NCBI GenBank assembly: GCA_004802725.1
Contig: SGPM01000281.1
Coordinates: 1 to 36,395 of the forward strand
Length of the DNA stretch: 36,395 nucleotides
Source of the DNA: Antrodiella citrinella
Taxonomy: Eukaryota; Basidiomycota; Agaricomycetes; Polyporales; Steccherinaceae
Reading direction: 5' to 3'
Under the pieces are notes generated by a model, which was given only the letters and a program-made list of their open reading frames with translations, searched no databases and had not been told where the DNA came from. The translations under genes were made by a program, and so were the position numbers. Of this stretch, positions 19,985 to 32,039 are shown one piece after another. How positions within the stretch are numbered: position 1 is the first letter of the stretch; every line of letters begins with the position of its first letter.

Positions 19985-20450
19985 CGAGATGAGCGAGAAT
20001 GGTTGCACGATGCAACCCCATTCCTTATTGTCACTCATCGTCACGTAGGCATCTTCCGAAGGTGAATCAGCTTTTCGCTCAAGCTTGCGTACGAACAAGA
20101 CAGACTCACAATCACGGTGCACCTCCTGCCGATGTGATTCTGTATCCTGCTTGACAAACTTCAAAAGCCGGAATGCTGGAGTATGATACCAACTTTCGGG
20201 ACGTGCCCAGTCCTGGGACGCTCGCTGGCAGACACCCTGGCACGTTGCAATGCGCTGGGACGAGTGCTGGTCATTTGGTTCTGCAGCCTTTTGGCTTGTG
20301 GTATGCCAATACATACGTTACCTCTTCGAGGCCCCATTCAAAACCACCAGAGCTCAATCTGACTCAATCGTACTGTGCTGTTGTACTTGAATTCGGTCAT
20401 ATAGACATGATTGCTGTCAACAATCTGGGCGGCATCCCACCATAAGTACT
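19985..20450 (-). pseudogene. Fragment of an unrecognised protein-coding gene, frameshifted
   Basis: The minus strand reads WWDAAQIVDSNHVYMTEFKY, then TVRLSQIELWW. An extra T in a TTTT run (about 20331) breaks the frame before FEWGLEE. A GT-AG intron (about 20234-20318) leads to GVCQRASQDWARPESWYHTP, AFRLLKFVKQ, CESVLFVRKLERKAD and AYVTMSDNKEWGCIVQPF. The composition, phased intron and evenly dense conserved-type residues say this was a real protein. I do not recognise the family. Both ends are open or undefined (the frame runs on to 19769 with poorer sequence). Confidence 0.5.
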
Positions 20451-22548
20451 TAGGGTAGCTAACAGATTGACGCATAAGCTCTCACTCTGGAGATAAGAGT
20501 GTAAGGAGACCGTACCTCCTGACAGAAATACACAGTGTTTACAGTCACTCTCGACCTCGAAATCCCGCTATGACACCGTAGTGGTGCCGGTGAGATGCTT
20601 TGCACGCGTCACAACGCGTAGACTCGGGACGTTTTGGTAGGAAATGTGTCGTCTGAACACTGGCCAGTGGGCTTAGGCCAAGTTTAGGCCTCAAAGAACA
20701 GCAAGATGTGAATGAAACACTGCCAGTTGTCACGCGAAACAGCACGCGAGTGTAGGAAAACGGTTCTTGGATATTTTGCACGGCATATCTGGTTTACAAC
20801 ACAGCATGTTCCAGAGGGTCAAGGGGGAGGTCTCGCTTTGAAAACGCGTAGAGCGAGTAGGGCCTTACGTAAACGCCTGCTTCAGGACAACTTCAGGGCA
20901 AGTCCCGAAGAGTGTCTACTCTTACGCCTCATCCTGGCCTATTTCCGTAAAATCCGTTGTGCTGTGTTGTAACCATTCCGTACCGTAGTAGGTAGAGAAA
21001 ATGACATTGTATGAGCGAGCCTGAACGAGTGAATGAAGAATGAGAATTGAAAGGACGATACGATCGGTGCAGCGCCCGCTTGCAGTCTACCAGCGGTGCC
21101 TCTCTCAGTCCGCCAACGTACATCATTTTGAATCCCTCGACACTTCAGTTCATGTGCAATATTGTATCTCGACCCACGACGATACTCTTGCAGACGTCCT
21201 CTCCGTCACACAAATCCTCGAATGACGCTCTCCTCTTCGACGCCCGCGATAAGGCCATCTTCCGCCAACAATGTCCTCGCCTATAGGCTATCGCACATGG
21301 CATACAAATGGATTTGGGCAGGAGGATGGGAGGATGGAGCGGAGGGGGACTAGCTTAGGGGACAGAAGTTGCACAGAACATGCATTATCATCAGTACGTC
21401 GTTTAGAGTCTTGAGACTTGGTTTGACGTTGCTGATCACCCGAAAGTCGACCAAAAGAACCTGATGCGGCCATAACTGTGTATATCAATCCAGTCATGAC
21501 AGTAAATGCTGGAAGACATACCGTTTCCCGTCTCCCCGTCTGATCACGTCGTCGCATGACCCTATCGCGCAAAACACTCTTGAGGCGTGTACTATGGCAT
21601 TTCACGTCTTGTGTTTCTTCGGTACTAAGAGATGCATCCTTCAGCAAGTCAAATCGCACGCGTCTTCTTCATCATGTCGACTCGGGGACAACATGTGTGG
21701 ACTTGCATACGCCGCGGGCCTACACAGATGGGTAGACTGCCTCCACGTTCACCAAGGACCCTATCTCCCGTCCAAATACCACTCAAAAACATAGAGCGAG
21801 GACAAGAGTACGACGGACCTCTTACGAAGATGGGCATCACGCTAGGTTGACGCCACCGAACGTACGAGCAATGAATAAGGCAATGCGACCCAAACACAAA
21901 GAAAGGTTTCTGGTCGTCTCGTGTGGCGACGTTGGGGATTCCTCCTGATAATGCGATCAGCAGCGGTTTCCAATGTCGGCGTGGAAGATGTACCAAGAGG
22001 TAGATAAACGTAATCTGTCGTCTTCAGGACCAGTGACCGAGCGTTGGACGATGAGTGAGATCTGGAATGAAGTGAGAGTTGACTCGTGTAGATCATGCTT
22101 AGAACGATGCTTACTACTGCTTTCTTATGATTACCAGGATGCCTACGGATGCGAGAACATTGGAAATACAACAGCAGCTAGTGACCGTCGACCATAGCGG
22201 AGATCCTGGAATGAAATCGCGTAAGCAGAAGGTCATCGTTGATTCACTTGTGAAGTGAAGCACATTTACCCTCTTTAGATGTGCCTTAGTTGCGCACGAA
22301 GATCATAGCTACCACGCGCAACGATTCTCCTCGTCAGGTTGAGAATCATCAGGCAGGGTAGCGTAAGTTGTAACCTGGAAATCGTCGTAGTCAGCTACGA
22401 AGCTGTCTGCACCTACGAAGGTCCTCACATTATACAACACGCCTGTGAGTTACCCAACAACAACCTCGTCGTTGCGAGGAAACGAGGGATGGTCCAAGCC
22501 CGTCGAGCTTTGGTGGCCCTCGGCGCTTTCACCGGTCCGCTCGCTTTG
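20451..22548. other. Two-kilobase region without recognisable genes
   Basis: Only short overlapping frames on both strands, none with a domain, a phased intron chain or a promoter-start combination. No tRNA, snRNA or simple repeat stands out. It may be old decayed sequence. Confidence 0.4.
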
Positions 22549-22785
22549 TGGACCCACATTGCACAAACAACGCCTCAACAACTTCCCTAAAGGTGCTGTC
22601 GGAGGTCAAATACACGTGACGTCGGGCCACCAAATGCCAAGCGCGACAAAACCAAGCTGGCGATCGCGATTACATCCTCTCTTAACGCGTCCACCATAGG
22701 GCTCGTTCCTACCATCACATACCTCTTTGATTGCTTGTTATCTTTGCCAACTCTTTGCATACATCCGCGAGCAATAACACTCAAC
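22549..22785 (+). promoter_or_regulatory. Duplicated upstream region of the paralog pair, copy 1
   Basis: GTGGACCCACA followed by AAACAACGCCTCAACAA (about 22549-22580) is matched at 26582-26615 by GTGGACCCACAAGACC and AAACAACGCGTCAACAA. Both lie roughly 200-235 bp before the ATG of the paralogs. The shared blocks show that the promoter was duplicated along with the gene. Confidence 0.6.
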
Positions 22786-25283
22786 ATGGCTACAATTCAG
22801 CCGCCTTCCTCTGTTCCAATACTCACCCAGTCCGGTCCCGCCCTCCCGTTTTCCGAGGAAGAAAGCATTCCCACTACCCCCACTCAACTCACGAAGGCAA
22901 TGATGATGAGTCTTCCTGAGCGCACAGTCCGTCATCATGCTGCTGTACGTATCCTCTCTTTGTCGCGCTCGACGATGGCCACGGCCACCCTGCCCACTTC
23001 TTCTCCTCTCCCTCTCTTGTTCCCTATCTTCTCCCATTCTGACGCATCCTGAATTCATAGCTCCACCACGTCCCCACCGACCTTTCGAAAGAAGAGATGG
23101 TCGACCAGCTCTACGGTACTCGCGACCGTGACACCATTGTCGACCGATCCCTCAGGCGCCGGCGCAGCCTTCGTGTCCCCGTCATCGAGAAGAAATTTGT
23201 CGAGGAACGCAACATCTACTCTATCTTCTCTTCAGCACTCGACATGCAAGTGCAGAACAGGAACTTCAGACCGAACAAGAGGTTCATCATCCAGGAGGCG
23301 AGAGACGAAGAGATGAGAGCAGAGAAGAAGGCCGCAGAGGACAGGGCGCTCCATGAATCAGGAGATATATCTGCACGGGCGAATACGCATGGTATGTATG
23401 ACTCGTCATTGCAGTGTTGCCAGTGCTTTGACACGTCATTCGCCAGGCATGCAAACTGACAATGCGGCCACTGTCGTGGGCGCTCTCGTTTCCAACACTT
23501 TGACCTTCGCGTCGCCATCTCCCTCCACACTCCACTCAATTTTACCACCGAGCGTCGGACTCTCAGTATCTTCCCAGCCACACACGCGTTCTGGTACATC
23601 TTCCAACGTAGCCTCTCCTCCTACTCCAAACAACTCTTCGTTTTCGAGCGCCACACCTTCGACGGCCACCCATCCCGCGTCTGCTCTCAACGCGTCGCTT
23701 CCTCCGAAGGTCATGTCACACATGAAGACCTTCCAGCCCTTCCAACGTCGTGAACGCTCTCCCTGTCCCGTTCCCATGCCGCGTCTGCACCGGAAGAGGT
23801 TCCTCCCCATCTTCTTCGGGAACCCAGCATCTCCATCTTCCAACGCGCCTTCCCAAATGGGCCACACTTCTACTGCAGTGGACGCGATGACCTCTGGGAT
23901 GCCCTTCGTTGGGTTCAGTCATGTTCAACCTGCGTCTCCTGCATCATCATTTCCTAATGTGCCTGGCATATTCCGGCCTTTAATTTCGTGGTTCACTTCG
24001 ATCCCCTTCCTTCCGCAAGCTACGGGGTCTTCTTCGAGGTCCCAGCCAACCACACCCGCCCCCAGTGCGTTCCCTCCCACCCGTCAACTTGAAGATATGG
24101 AATTTTCCTCTGGGCTGATGGACGATCCGACTGCACTGCCTTGGGTATTCACACCGTCCCGTCCTACTCATTTCCCCGGGCTTGTCATGCCTATACCAGA
24201 CGCTCCTGCTTCGCCGGAACCTCGCCGTCGTGGTTTTTCCCGTCGCATAATCACACCCTTAGGTTTGGGAGGAAGTGGTCCTCTTGGGGCACCGTACTCC
24301 AAGGGCGCGACTCTTCGCAACAAAGAGCAAGGCGATCGGGAGATGGCGAACGAGCAGAATGATGGTAGTGATGGCGTGTCTGGGAATGCTGTTGGCGGTG
24401 ATGACGATGAAGATGAGGCAATGGAAGTGGAGGAGACGCTGAATGAGAACGACAACGTCGATGCTGCGGAATATCCAGACCCAATTTTTCCAGACCCCGC
24501 CATCGTCTCCCCTCTCACCCAAGTCACGCAAGTCGCGCCGCTCGTCGACCCGACCCCTGCAGAGCTCGCATCCAACCCTCTCTGGCACAAACTCATGGCC
24601 ATTTGCGCCGAAGCTGAACGCAGGGAGCTCGTGGTGCTGTTCGACCATGTTCTTAACATACTTCGTGACATCTTCGGAAACGCGGAGACCCCGACGCAGG
24701 CGGTAGACGTACACTGGGAGTTGATATGTGTGCTTGCAGATGACGTGAAGCGCGCTGGTGGCCTTGAGGGCACGGAGGTCTTCTGGAACTTTGTTGAGGA
24801 GTTCAAGAATGGCGGGGTGAAGACCAGAACGTTCGAGGGGCAAGATATCGCGTATGGGGAGTCTAGAAAGAGGAAATATCGAGACGAAGCGTCTAGGGAT
24901 CGGTCCGTCTTCATTTTTACCTATTTTTGACAGCGATCCTGAGACTGGTCTGGTGTAGCACTTCTAGCACCTCTAGCTCAGATGGCCCCTCTGATGGTGC
25001 AGCTATCGGAGCCAACAAACGGTCACGCATGTCCACTGCAGACAATTCCAGCTCTTCTATCGCACGCTCCTCTCCTACCAACGAGAGATCGAGCGCACCA
25101 CCTCCTTCAGTCTTCCGTCCACCTTCCCCGTCTGCTCAGCGACGAACCATCACCGAGAGACGCACACACACCGGCACAACCGAGAGGCCTTTCGAACGCG
25201 CGCGCCGCCAGTTCGATCAGAATAGAGTCCGCCGTCGTGCGGCTCCTCTTGTGCGCACGTATGCCATGACTGCTGCCGAATGA
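22786..25283 (+). CDS. Uncharacterised basic, low-complexity protein (paralog 1, intact)
   Basis: ATG 22786 starts MATIQPPSSVPILTQSG. Introns 22945-23060, 23392-23446 and 24903-24958 keep one open frame to TGA 25281-25283. Exon 2 encodes a charged helical segment (VDRSLRRRRSLRVPVIEKKF and FRPNKRFIIQEARDEEMRAE). Exon 3 is Ser/Pro/Thr-rich with MKTFQPFQRRERSP, then an acidic stretch (GGDDDEDEAMEVEE). A globular part follows (LWHKLMAICAEAERRELVVL). The last exon is arginine/serine-rich and ends APLVRTYAMTAAE. There is no signal peptide or membrane helix. Basic and acidic disordered tracts fit a nuclear or chromatin-associated role, but that is only inference. A long antisense frame (24168-24914) is a shadow. 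Confidence 0.75.
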
Positions 25284-25660
25284 GCTCTTAGCCCGATCTA
25301 TGTCACCTCGCACTCCAGCAATTCCTCCGAGTACGATCCTTTCGATTGAAGAAGACGATGAAAGGGAGAATTTACAGTGAGCAGTCTGTCGATATGGTGA
25401 CCGGACCTGCGTGTTTTGGGTGTCAGCGCTGTCAGTCTGAGTAATTTTGTGGACATTGTATTGTATTCAATTTGTTCGAGTGTATCTAGTGTATCGGTCC
25501 TCTGCGGTGATCTTTAAACCGAAATGTTGTCAGTCGTTGCTTTGAATGTTGTTGTGTATGCGTCTGAGAACTTGCAATTGGAAATCTAATTTTCAATCCC
25601 GAGGTAGGAGTCTACCGGCACATGAGTACTCAGATACGAAGGCTTCCCTATCGCATTCTA
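25284..25660. other. 3' region of paralog 1, shared with paralog 2
   Basis: GAGAACTTG, CACATGAG and TACGAAG in order near 25566-25642 recur at 28492-28537 at nearly the same distance from the stop codon (about 280 bp). It is the downstream flank of the duplicated unit. Confidence 0.5.
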
Positions 25661-26575
25661 TCTTTTCATATTTACTAGAGATACAGTAAAATTGCTCATA
25701 GCGTATGGGCTCATAATGTATAAATGTGATAACGTATCAACTTGAGGTCGGAACGAGCTCGGGGAGCAGGGCAAATGCAAATTTTGTGTATAATGTATAA
25801 TGTATACAGTTGCGGACAATCAAACTCAACCAATTTCTTGCCACCGAACGAGAGCCTCCAGAGCCAAACGGAGACCGGATTTGAACTCAGAAAGGCTGAA
25901 AGCTTCAGAAAACATGTCTCCGGGATTTTCCCCACGCGTTTTCACAATGGCCAAATTTTTTGCGATTTTTTGCGACTCATCTACAGTAGAAAATCGAGCA
26001 TGTATACTCAAGAATTGTTAACCACAGCGTCAATAGACATCATGGCTCGCGAGGAGACCTGTCGGTGTTGCTTTTGCTTGCGAACAGCCCATGCTGCGGC
26101 TCTCCCAGTCAGTCCCATACGATATGCGCAGACTCATGAAGGTCAAAACATCAGTCTATTTGTGAGGATCTGCATGATCTTTTGCGCAGGTCCGGTGGGA
26201 GAACAGAACCTTGGTGTCCCTATGAGATATGAACACCCAAACAAGATCGGCTGATGATTCTGTGAGCCCAACTTCTTCTATTAATGACTCGTGGAATGAA
26301 GTCTACTCACATGTTTCATTTCTGGAACTAGTAGGATTCCGTGCACAGCTGTGGCCATTCATATGCCACCTCAGTCTCAGTCGGCAACTTGAGAGCGCAT
26401 TGTCAGCAGGGTGGCATACCCTGCAAGTCATCATGTGAGGTTTTACATTGTTCTTGTATACATTATTCTCATGTTTCCCATATTGGCTGTAGTATGTCAA
26501 GGACGTGAGGGTCGCTGGTAAGGAACACAAGCCCACTCGCGGTGGCAACAAACACAGGCGCTTATAGCGGACCGT
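25661..26575. other. Spacer between the two duplicated units
   Basis: AT-rich, with small TATAATGTATA repeats near 25787-25806. A 170-codon plus frame (25742-26254) has no domain and is AT-rich unlike its neighbours, so I do not call it. No RNA gene. Confidence 0.35.
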
Positions 26576-26781
26576 GACCCGGTGGACCCACAAGACCAAA
26601 ACAACGCGTCAACAAATACCAAAGGTGGTCAAAGTCACGAGACGCTGGCCACGGGGTTGTCCAGTCGGTCTCAAGCCCTTTGTCTCTCTTCTCCCTCTCC
26701 TACCTACTCGTGACCACTGCCACACAATCTGCATTTTCATCTACCACTTCACTGTATTGCACACGTTGTCGGGCAATCATT

Positions 26782-28205
26782 ATGGCTATTCCAGTCACGC
26801 AACCTCCTCAACAACTCGTCGGACCCCGTCCCAGTCGCGAGGTCTTGATGACACGATATCTTAATACTTTCTCTCGTCTGACAAAGGATATGATGATGTT
26901 ATACCCAGCTTACAAGGTTCGCTACTACGCTATGGTACGTGCTTGCTTCCAATCTCGTTGTTGTTCAAGTTGGTGATCATCATTGGCCGCCCTGGCCACC
27001 ACTCGTGCTTCACGTCTCTCTTCTACTACTCTTCACATTCTGACGTGTCCTGAAGTGACAGATGTTTCAAGTACCCCTTTCCTCATCCAAAGAAAATGTA
27101 GGATGATCGTGAACTCATCCAGCGGAACGTCAACCGCGAGCGTAGCCTCAGTCTTCCTGTCTTGGAGAAGACGATTATGAAGAGACAATACATTCGCCTT
27201 AGCTACGAGAAGCTCAGCGCTCAGATGTTGAACGAGAATATATGAGGCCAAACAAGCCACGTATGCTCGAGGAAGCGATACGCGACGAGGAGTCGAGGGG
27301 TGTGTACAAGGCTTGGATGGACAGTGGATGTGTGGGTAAGCTTTCATTACCTCTCGGTCGATATCGTACGTATACTTGGTTATACACTGGGTTCCCTGTT
27401 CTCATGTTTTGTCTGTCAGCGTTGGATGTGTCCCTTGACGACATAATGATGGAACTGAACGAGTCCGTCTTTCGCTCTGCCGATCCTCTCCTTTCCTTCG
27501 CCCAGTCGCCACCTTCATCTACTCTCGGAAGCATGGTTTCAGGCCAGCCCACACTTGTATCTTCCCCTACATACGTTCAACAGACATCGCCCCAGGCGAC
27601 CACCGTAAACGGCATCGCTGTCACTGTACCTCCGGCGCCTGTCTCTGCACCGAGGATGAACCCCCACACGAAGGCGTTCCAGCCCCTCAAGCACCGTACT
27701 CGTTACATGATGAGCAAACCTATTCCACGCCGGACGCCTGCAGTCAAAAAAGAGATGGACAAGCGCGAAAAGCGCAGAAAGGAGATTGAGAAGTGTCGCC
27801 ACGAAGCTGCAGCTGCAGCTGCTGCCTCAGGGTCCACCACAGCCAACAACAACACGCCTGTTCAATCTCTCTCATCCTTCGAACACGCGCACTAGGACAG
27901 CGCAGGCAGAACCGCCCAACTCTCCTCTCGCTTTATATCTCTACGTACCCAACATGACCGTCCGCCCTCCTCCGAACGCCTGGGTACCCGTCTTGACCGA
28001 GGCCCAGCGCGCCGCCATGCTCCACGACCAGAAACTCCTCGCCATCGAGATGGGCTTCGCCCCCAGGTCGCGCCGCCCCACATTCGAGGAAATGACTGCG
28101 GCTTTCCGCAATATCAATGGGACGTACCCCTTCGCGCAGGTGGGGAACGCGCCTCGTGCGGCGCCTCCGCTAAAGAGGACGTATGCTTTCTGCATACACC
28201 CATGA
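26782..28205 (+). pseudogene. Shortened, frameshifted paralog 2 of the uncharacterised gene
   Basis: ATG 26782 starts MAIPVTQPPQQLVGPRPSRE, and exon 1 ends at 26934, matching exon 1 of paralog 1 in length (51 against 53 codons) and intron phase. Exon 2 (from 27062) has the related DDRELIQRNVNRERSLSLPV and RPNKPRMLEEAIRDEE. Frame changes occur near 27100 and at 27240. A third exon after 27336-27419 holds NPHTKAFQPLKHRTRYM, equivalent to MKTFQPFQRRERSP. That frame stops at 27895. The final block in another frame (to 28205) ends RAAPPLKRTYAF, matching RAAPLVRTYAM of paralog 1, so a further frame change lies near 27850-27890. The acidic and globular middle of paralog 1 (about 300 residues) is absent. 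Confidence 0.65.
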
Positions 28206-28648
28206 GGAAGCGGAGGCGAAGTAGGACCAGCATCGTCTTATGTGGACACTATGACGTGGAGAGAGACAATGGGAACGAATTTTATGGACGATCATCGTCT
28301 GCAATTATAAAGTGAAGGAACTGGGAATGTCAGTGTCGATTCGTTGGTAGGTATTGTATCATTAGCGTATTGTTAGTGTTTTTCAATGGCGTTTTGCCAC
28401 TGGCAGTCCACATTGTGGCGCGTTTGTAAGTTTTAATGTTGTCCGTAGCGTGAAAAGTTTCCGACTTTACTTATGCTATCGTGAATGCGGATGAGAACTT
28501 GACTTTCAAGCACATGAGCACTTATGTACGAAGCCTGTTGATACATGAAGTTCGGTCACAGCAGTCTAAAAAATGTTGCTTCAAGTTGACTTGAATCGAG
28601 GGAAGCTGAAAGACAAGGATACCATCTTGTGCACATATGTCGAATCAC
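28206..28648. other. 3' region of paralog 2 and spacer
   Basis: It contains the downstream blocks shared with paralog 1. The following F-box gene converges on it from the right. No further gene. Confidence 0.4.
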
Positions 28649-30101
28649 TCAAAATTTGAGTAAACCCATCCTATGCATCCCAGGCAAATGCTGCCTGAAT
28701 GCCACCACCACCTCGCCAAACGTCCTCTCTGGATCCAGACAATCCGTGAATACGACCACCATCGCTCCCACGTTCGCGCGTCGACTGAATGACATATCCA
28801 CGTCTTTCCACTGCTTCATTTCAAACGACCACATAATATCGCCGCGATGACTGTATTGGTCCCAGGTCATTTCGATGGTGATCTGAGGGGATGTGTGCGA
28901 GGAGATAGTCAAGAGGGATGACAGGAGGACAGTGACTTGGTCAATGATGAGTTCGGCTGTACTCGCCAATGGGAGAATGAGTTGTAAACGGGTTAGTGCC
29001 ATGCAGCGTGTTAGGTCGTACTAGAGAACAGTTGGGATAAGTTTCACTGGAAAGGACCAGATCAATGACATGCCTTCTCGTCCGGTTTCAGTTCAGGCCA
29101 TAGTGTCAAAGATAGACGTTGCAAGCTTGAGCTCCCTGTTCCCTGCAGCATCGCGTTAGAGATGGACTCGGAGGTCGGGTCCCCGAGCTCCAAGTCCCGC
29201 AATGTGCTTAATGCGCCATGCCATTGGTTGACGAGACCCAGTGCATCGACATGGTGCATCGAGTGCCTCGTCACGGGATGCCTCACCGACACGAGCTTTT
29301 CGATGCGGAGATGTCCTCCTGCGATGGAGTGCTGCGACGAGTCTGTCCTGGAGAAGTTGAAGCGCAGAAAGACACGGGGTACGTGATCAAGATGCAACGT
29401 CCCAACCACGCCGAACAGTCTAAGGAGTTCTTCTAAGCCACACGGTGCTTCCCAACTGCCACGCCTTTTATCTGCCAGCACAAAACCCGTGTTCTGAAGC
29501 CGGAGCTCGGTGAGAGGTCGCGGTGTTGACCATCCCTTAGGGTCAGTAAGGCTCGGTGCGAGCAATACACCCTCCAACTTTAATTCCATTAGTGCAGGCA
29601 ATTTAGAAAGAACCCCGTCCACCGTCGCCGCCGTGATCATAGTGAAATAGTCATCCGGACGAGTCTGACGCGACATCGGTACATGTCGACCACCCACGAC
29701 CGTTAAATTTCGGACGTGCCACGCAACTCCGGGACAGACGGAGAGGAATCTGCGGAACGTGTCGATGTTGCGGGCGTGTTGCCCGCCGTGGAAGATGAGG
29801 ACAGCGCGGAAGAGGTGGGATTGGGACACGGCGTGCCAGGCGCGGCAGACTGAGAGGCAGGATATGAGGGCGGGCCTGTCTATGAGGCGGAATATGTCTT
29901 CGAGAAGGTCTGCGTGTAGGCGATCTGTTGTGTTGACTTTGTGCTATGGGAGACCGAGAGATAGAGGTCAGGGGAAGGTCGAATCTTAAGCGCGTAATGA
30001 GACTCAACTGAGACGGTATCGGGCTGATCGTTGATTTTGGGTAAAGACTTCATCGTCTTCGTAGTAGAAAGAGAAGCAACGAAAAGTCGAAGACGACACA
30101 T
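28649..30101 (-). CDS. F-box protein, diverged family member D
   Basis: ATG 30101 (or the internal 30053) opens a short exon. Intron 29944-30008 leads to an F-box: RLHADLLEDIFRLIDRPALI and SCLSVCRAWHAVSQSHLFRA. About 250 residues of leucine-rich sequence follow (LPALMELKLEGVLL, PRPLTELRLQNTGF, LEELLRLFGVVGTLHL, ALSTLRDLELG). A 53-nt intron at 29021-29073 appears to use a GC donor (AAG/GCATGT) with a TAG acceptor. It joins DEK to YDLTRCMALTRLQLIL and a last exon ending FRQHLPGMHRMGLLKF at 28649. The ending resembles LRGYLPRCLAKGILEI of family members A-C, so this is an older member of the same expansion. Presumed SKP1-binding ubiquitin-ligase adaptor, substrate unknown. If the GC donor is wrong, the frame stops at 29062. 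Confidence 0.75.
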
Positions 30102-30417
30102 TGCGAGGACGTAGTTGCGCTGTGGATCCTTGTGATGATGGCTTATGTCAAGACCATCGCCATCATCGTCCCGCGTTTATGTGTTCGCAGCACGTGATAT
30201 TCAGTGGTGTCCTGTGAATCGTGATCATTCCAAGAATCCAAGCGACTAGTCAAACGGACGAGATGCATAGACACATGGAAGCGCGTTGAACATCGTGCTT
30301 GAAAATTGCAGCGCTGCTCGTGCCTCTCAGCGTTCTAAAATGACCTGTCGTTCAAACGATTGAATAGATGAGCAGGGAGGAATATGTTAACCAAAAGATA
30401 TAGTATACGACAACCGA
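30102..30417. other. Spacer between F-box gene D and PCP1
   Basis: It holds a 9-bp inverted repeat GATGATGGC...GCCATCATC near 30134-30167. This is the promoter side of F-box gene D and the 3' side of PCP1. No gene. Confidence 0.35.
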
Positions 30418-32039
30418 TCACGCTTCCGCCTTCTTCTCTACCACAGGCCCAAGGTTGGCTATCCGGAACATGTCCCACATACGCATCCCGTAGTAGTGAT
30501 ACCATATACCGAACGCAGCTCCTCCCAAGTGTGCCCAGTGGTCGAACACCCTGAATTAATACGGCCGTCAGTTGGCCTGTTTGTTCGAAAGATGGAGTAT
30601 TTGGAAAGCTCACCTCCACCCTCTCAGAGCACCCACGATATCTAAGAGAATCAGTCCTCCAACACCATACTGCACCGGAATGGAAAGCATTGGCAGGAAA
30701 ATCAGTGCGACTTCCGTATCAGGGAATGCAAGTGCAGTCAACGTTGCAGCAGCGTAAATTGCACCTGACGCGCCGAAGGAATGAAGAATTCTTCGCGCGG
30801 ACCCACTTGTTGACTCGGAGGCAGCTGCTTTGAACGCTACTGCTGCTGATGGTGACCGTCCGGCATTGATTGAGCTTGAGACTGCTGCGCGCAGTTGGGA
30901 GACCATTCGAGGAAATTGGATGCGAGCTATGACTACGTGAGAGACGAGGCCAGAAAATAGACCAGCTATACAAGGGGAACATGAGTTAAGAAAGAAAGTG
31001 AGAAGTGCTCTTGACGTACCGGATATATAGAATGCGAGGAAATGCCATTTGGGACTGGCTTCAGTCAATCCTGTAGGACTGAGGCCTTGCTCTTTCGTCA
31101 TCCACAGCGCAGCAGCCGAACCTGTGGGTCCGCTCTAAGTACGTCTAAGACACATATTTACACGCGGTACGTACCGAAACCGGCCAAAGCCATGGAGTTG
31201 AAGACTAAATGAAAGAATGATGAATGACTGAGAACGGAAACGTGAGTATTTTCCTTTCGCAACGTCGTGGCTGGACTTACCTACCTGAAAGTGCTTGTCA
31301 ACAGTGTATACGAAAGCCCAGATAGTGGCGTATGCGTAAAGCTTCGCATCATCTTGGGTGCAAAGCGAGGGATTTGCCACGCTACCCATACGGACGTGTT
31401 CACGAGACCAATCGTCCACGCCATCCGCTTGCCGTCTGAAGAATCTAGGATGGGCTGAAACACTTGAACGTACGACCATGTCACGATGTTCTTGACAGCT
31501 ATTGGCCACCGCTCCACTACGGCTCGTACTTTGACGAGCCCAGCTTTCAGCTCCTACAAATTACCGTGAGCCATCAGACGTTGACACGGATATCATACTG
31601 CGTACCTTTCCAAACTCGAAGTTCCTCGCTCTCCGTATCTCCTCGCTGGTCGGCGGTCTAAACTTCCCAATCACCCCAGACTCTGACATCCGCTTCGACC
31701 ATTCCAAGGTGTCCATGTTCGTTGTCCTTGCTGCTATACTAAACGCCACGAAGGAGCCGACTACAAAGAACTAATGAGACCAACATGAACACAGCACAAC
31801 AATGGTGAGAAAGGGAGACTCGCCATGATTTGATTTCGTATTGAGGGCATTTTCACGCCATCTCGGAAGGAAGGTTCCGGCGCTGCTCGTGCAACCTCGT
31901 GTTGGAATGACGGGAGTGGGGGTGGCTTTGTGTCTATTCGAGGTAGTCTGTGGTTCGGCGTGAAAGAAAACGTTCTACATGGTGGTCGCGTGGCGTAGCT
32001 CAGCGATCTCCTTGAAAGGAGAGATATGTTCCAAAGCAT
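30418..32039 (-). CDS. PCP1: Mitochondrial rhomboid protease (PARL/Pcp1 type)
   Basis: Rhomboid serine protease of the inner mitochondrial membrane, which in yeast processes the fusion GTPase Mgm1 and cytochrome c peroxidase. ATG 32039 starts MLWNISLLSRRSLSYATRPP, an Arg/Ser-rich, acid-free targeting sequence. Six introns fit: 31771-31823, 31554-31605, 31228-31284, 31122-31174, 30966-31019 and 30551-30613. Membrane segments include FFVVGSFVAFSIAA after the presequence and FHLVFNSMALAGFG. The catalytic serine is in SFGASGAIYAAATL and the catalytic histidine in VFDHWAHLGGAAFGIWYHYY. The first intron appears to be GC-AG (ATG/GCGAGT). The gene ends KKAEA at 30418, is complete, and its start lies 330 bp from the divergent LRR gene. 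Confidence 0.88.

Noticed and set aside
24168..24914. 248-codon minus-strand frame
   Set aside because: Antisense shadow of the Ser/Pro-rich and acidic exon of paralog 1; serine-rich translation is expected from the opposite strand.
25860..25920. tRNA on the minus strand (GTTCAAATCC with 7-bp CGGAGAC/GTCTCCG ends)
   Set aside because: The span is only 54 nt and the T-stem does not pair, so the acceptor-like match is coincidence.
25742..26254. 170-codon open frame
   Set aside because: No domain, odd composition compared with neighbours, no splice or promoter support; it lies in AT-rich spacer.
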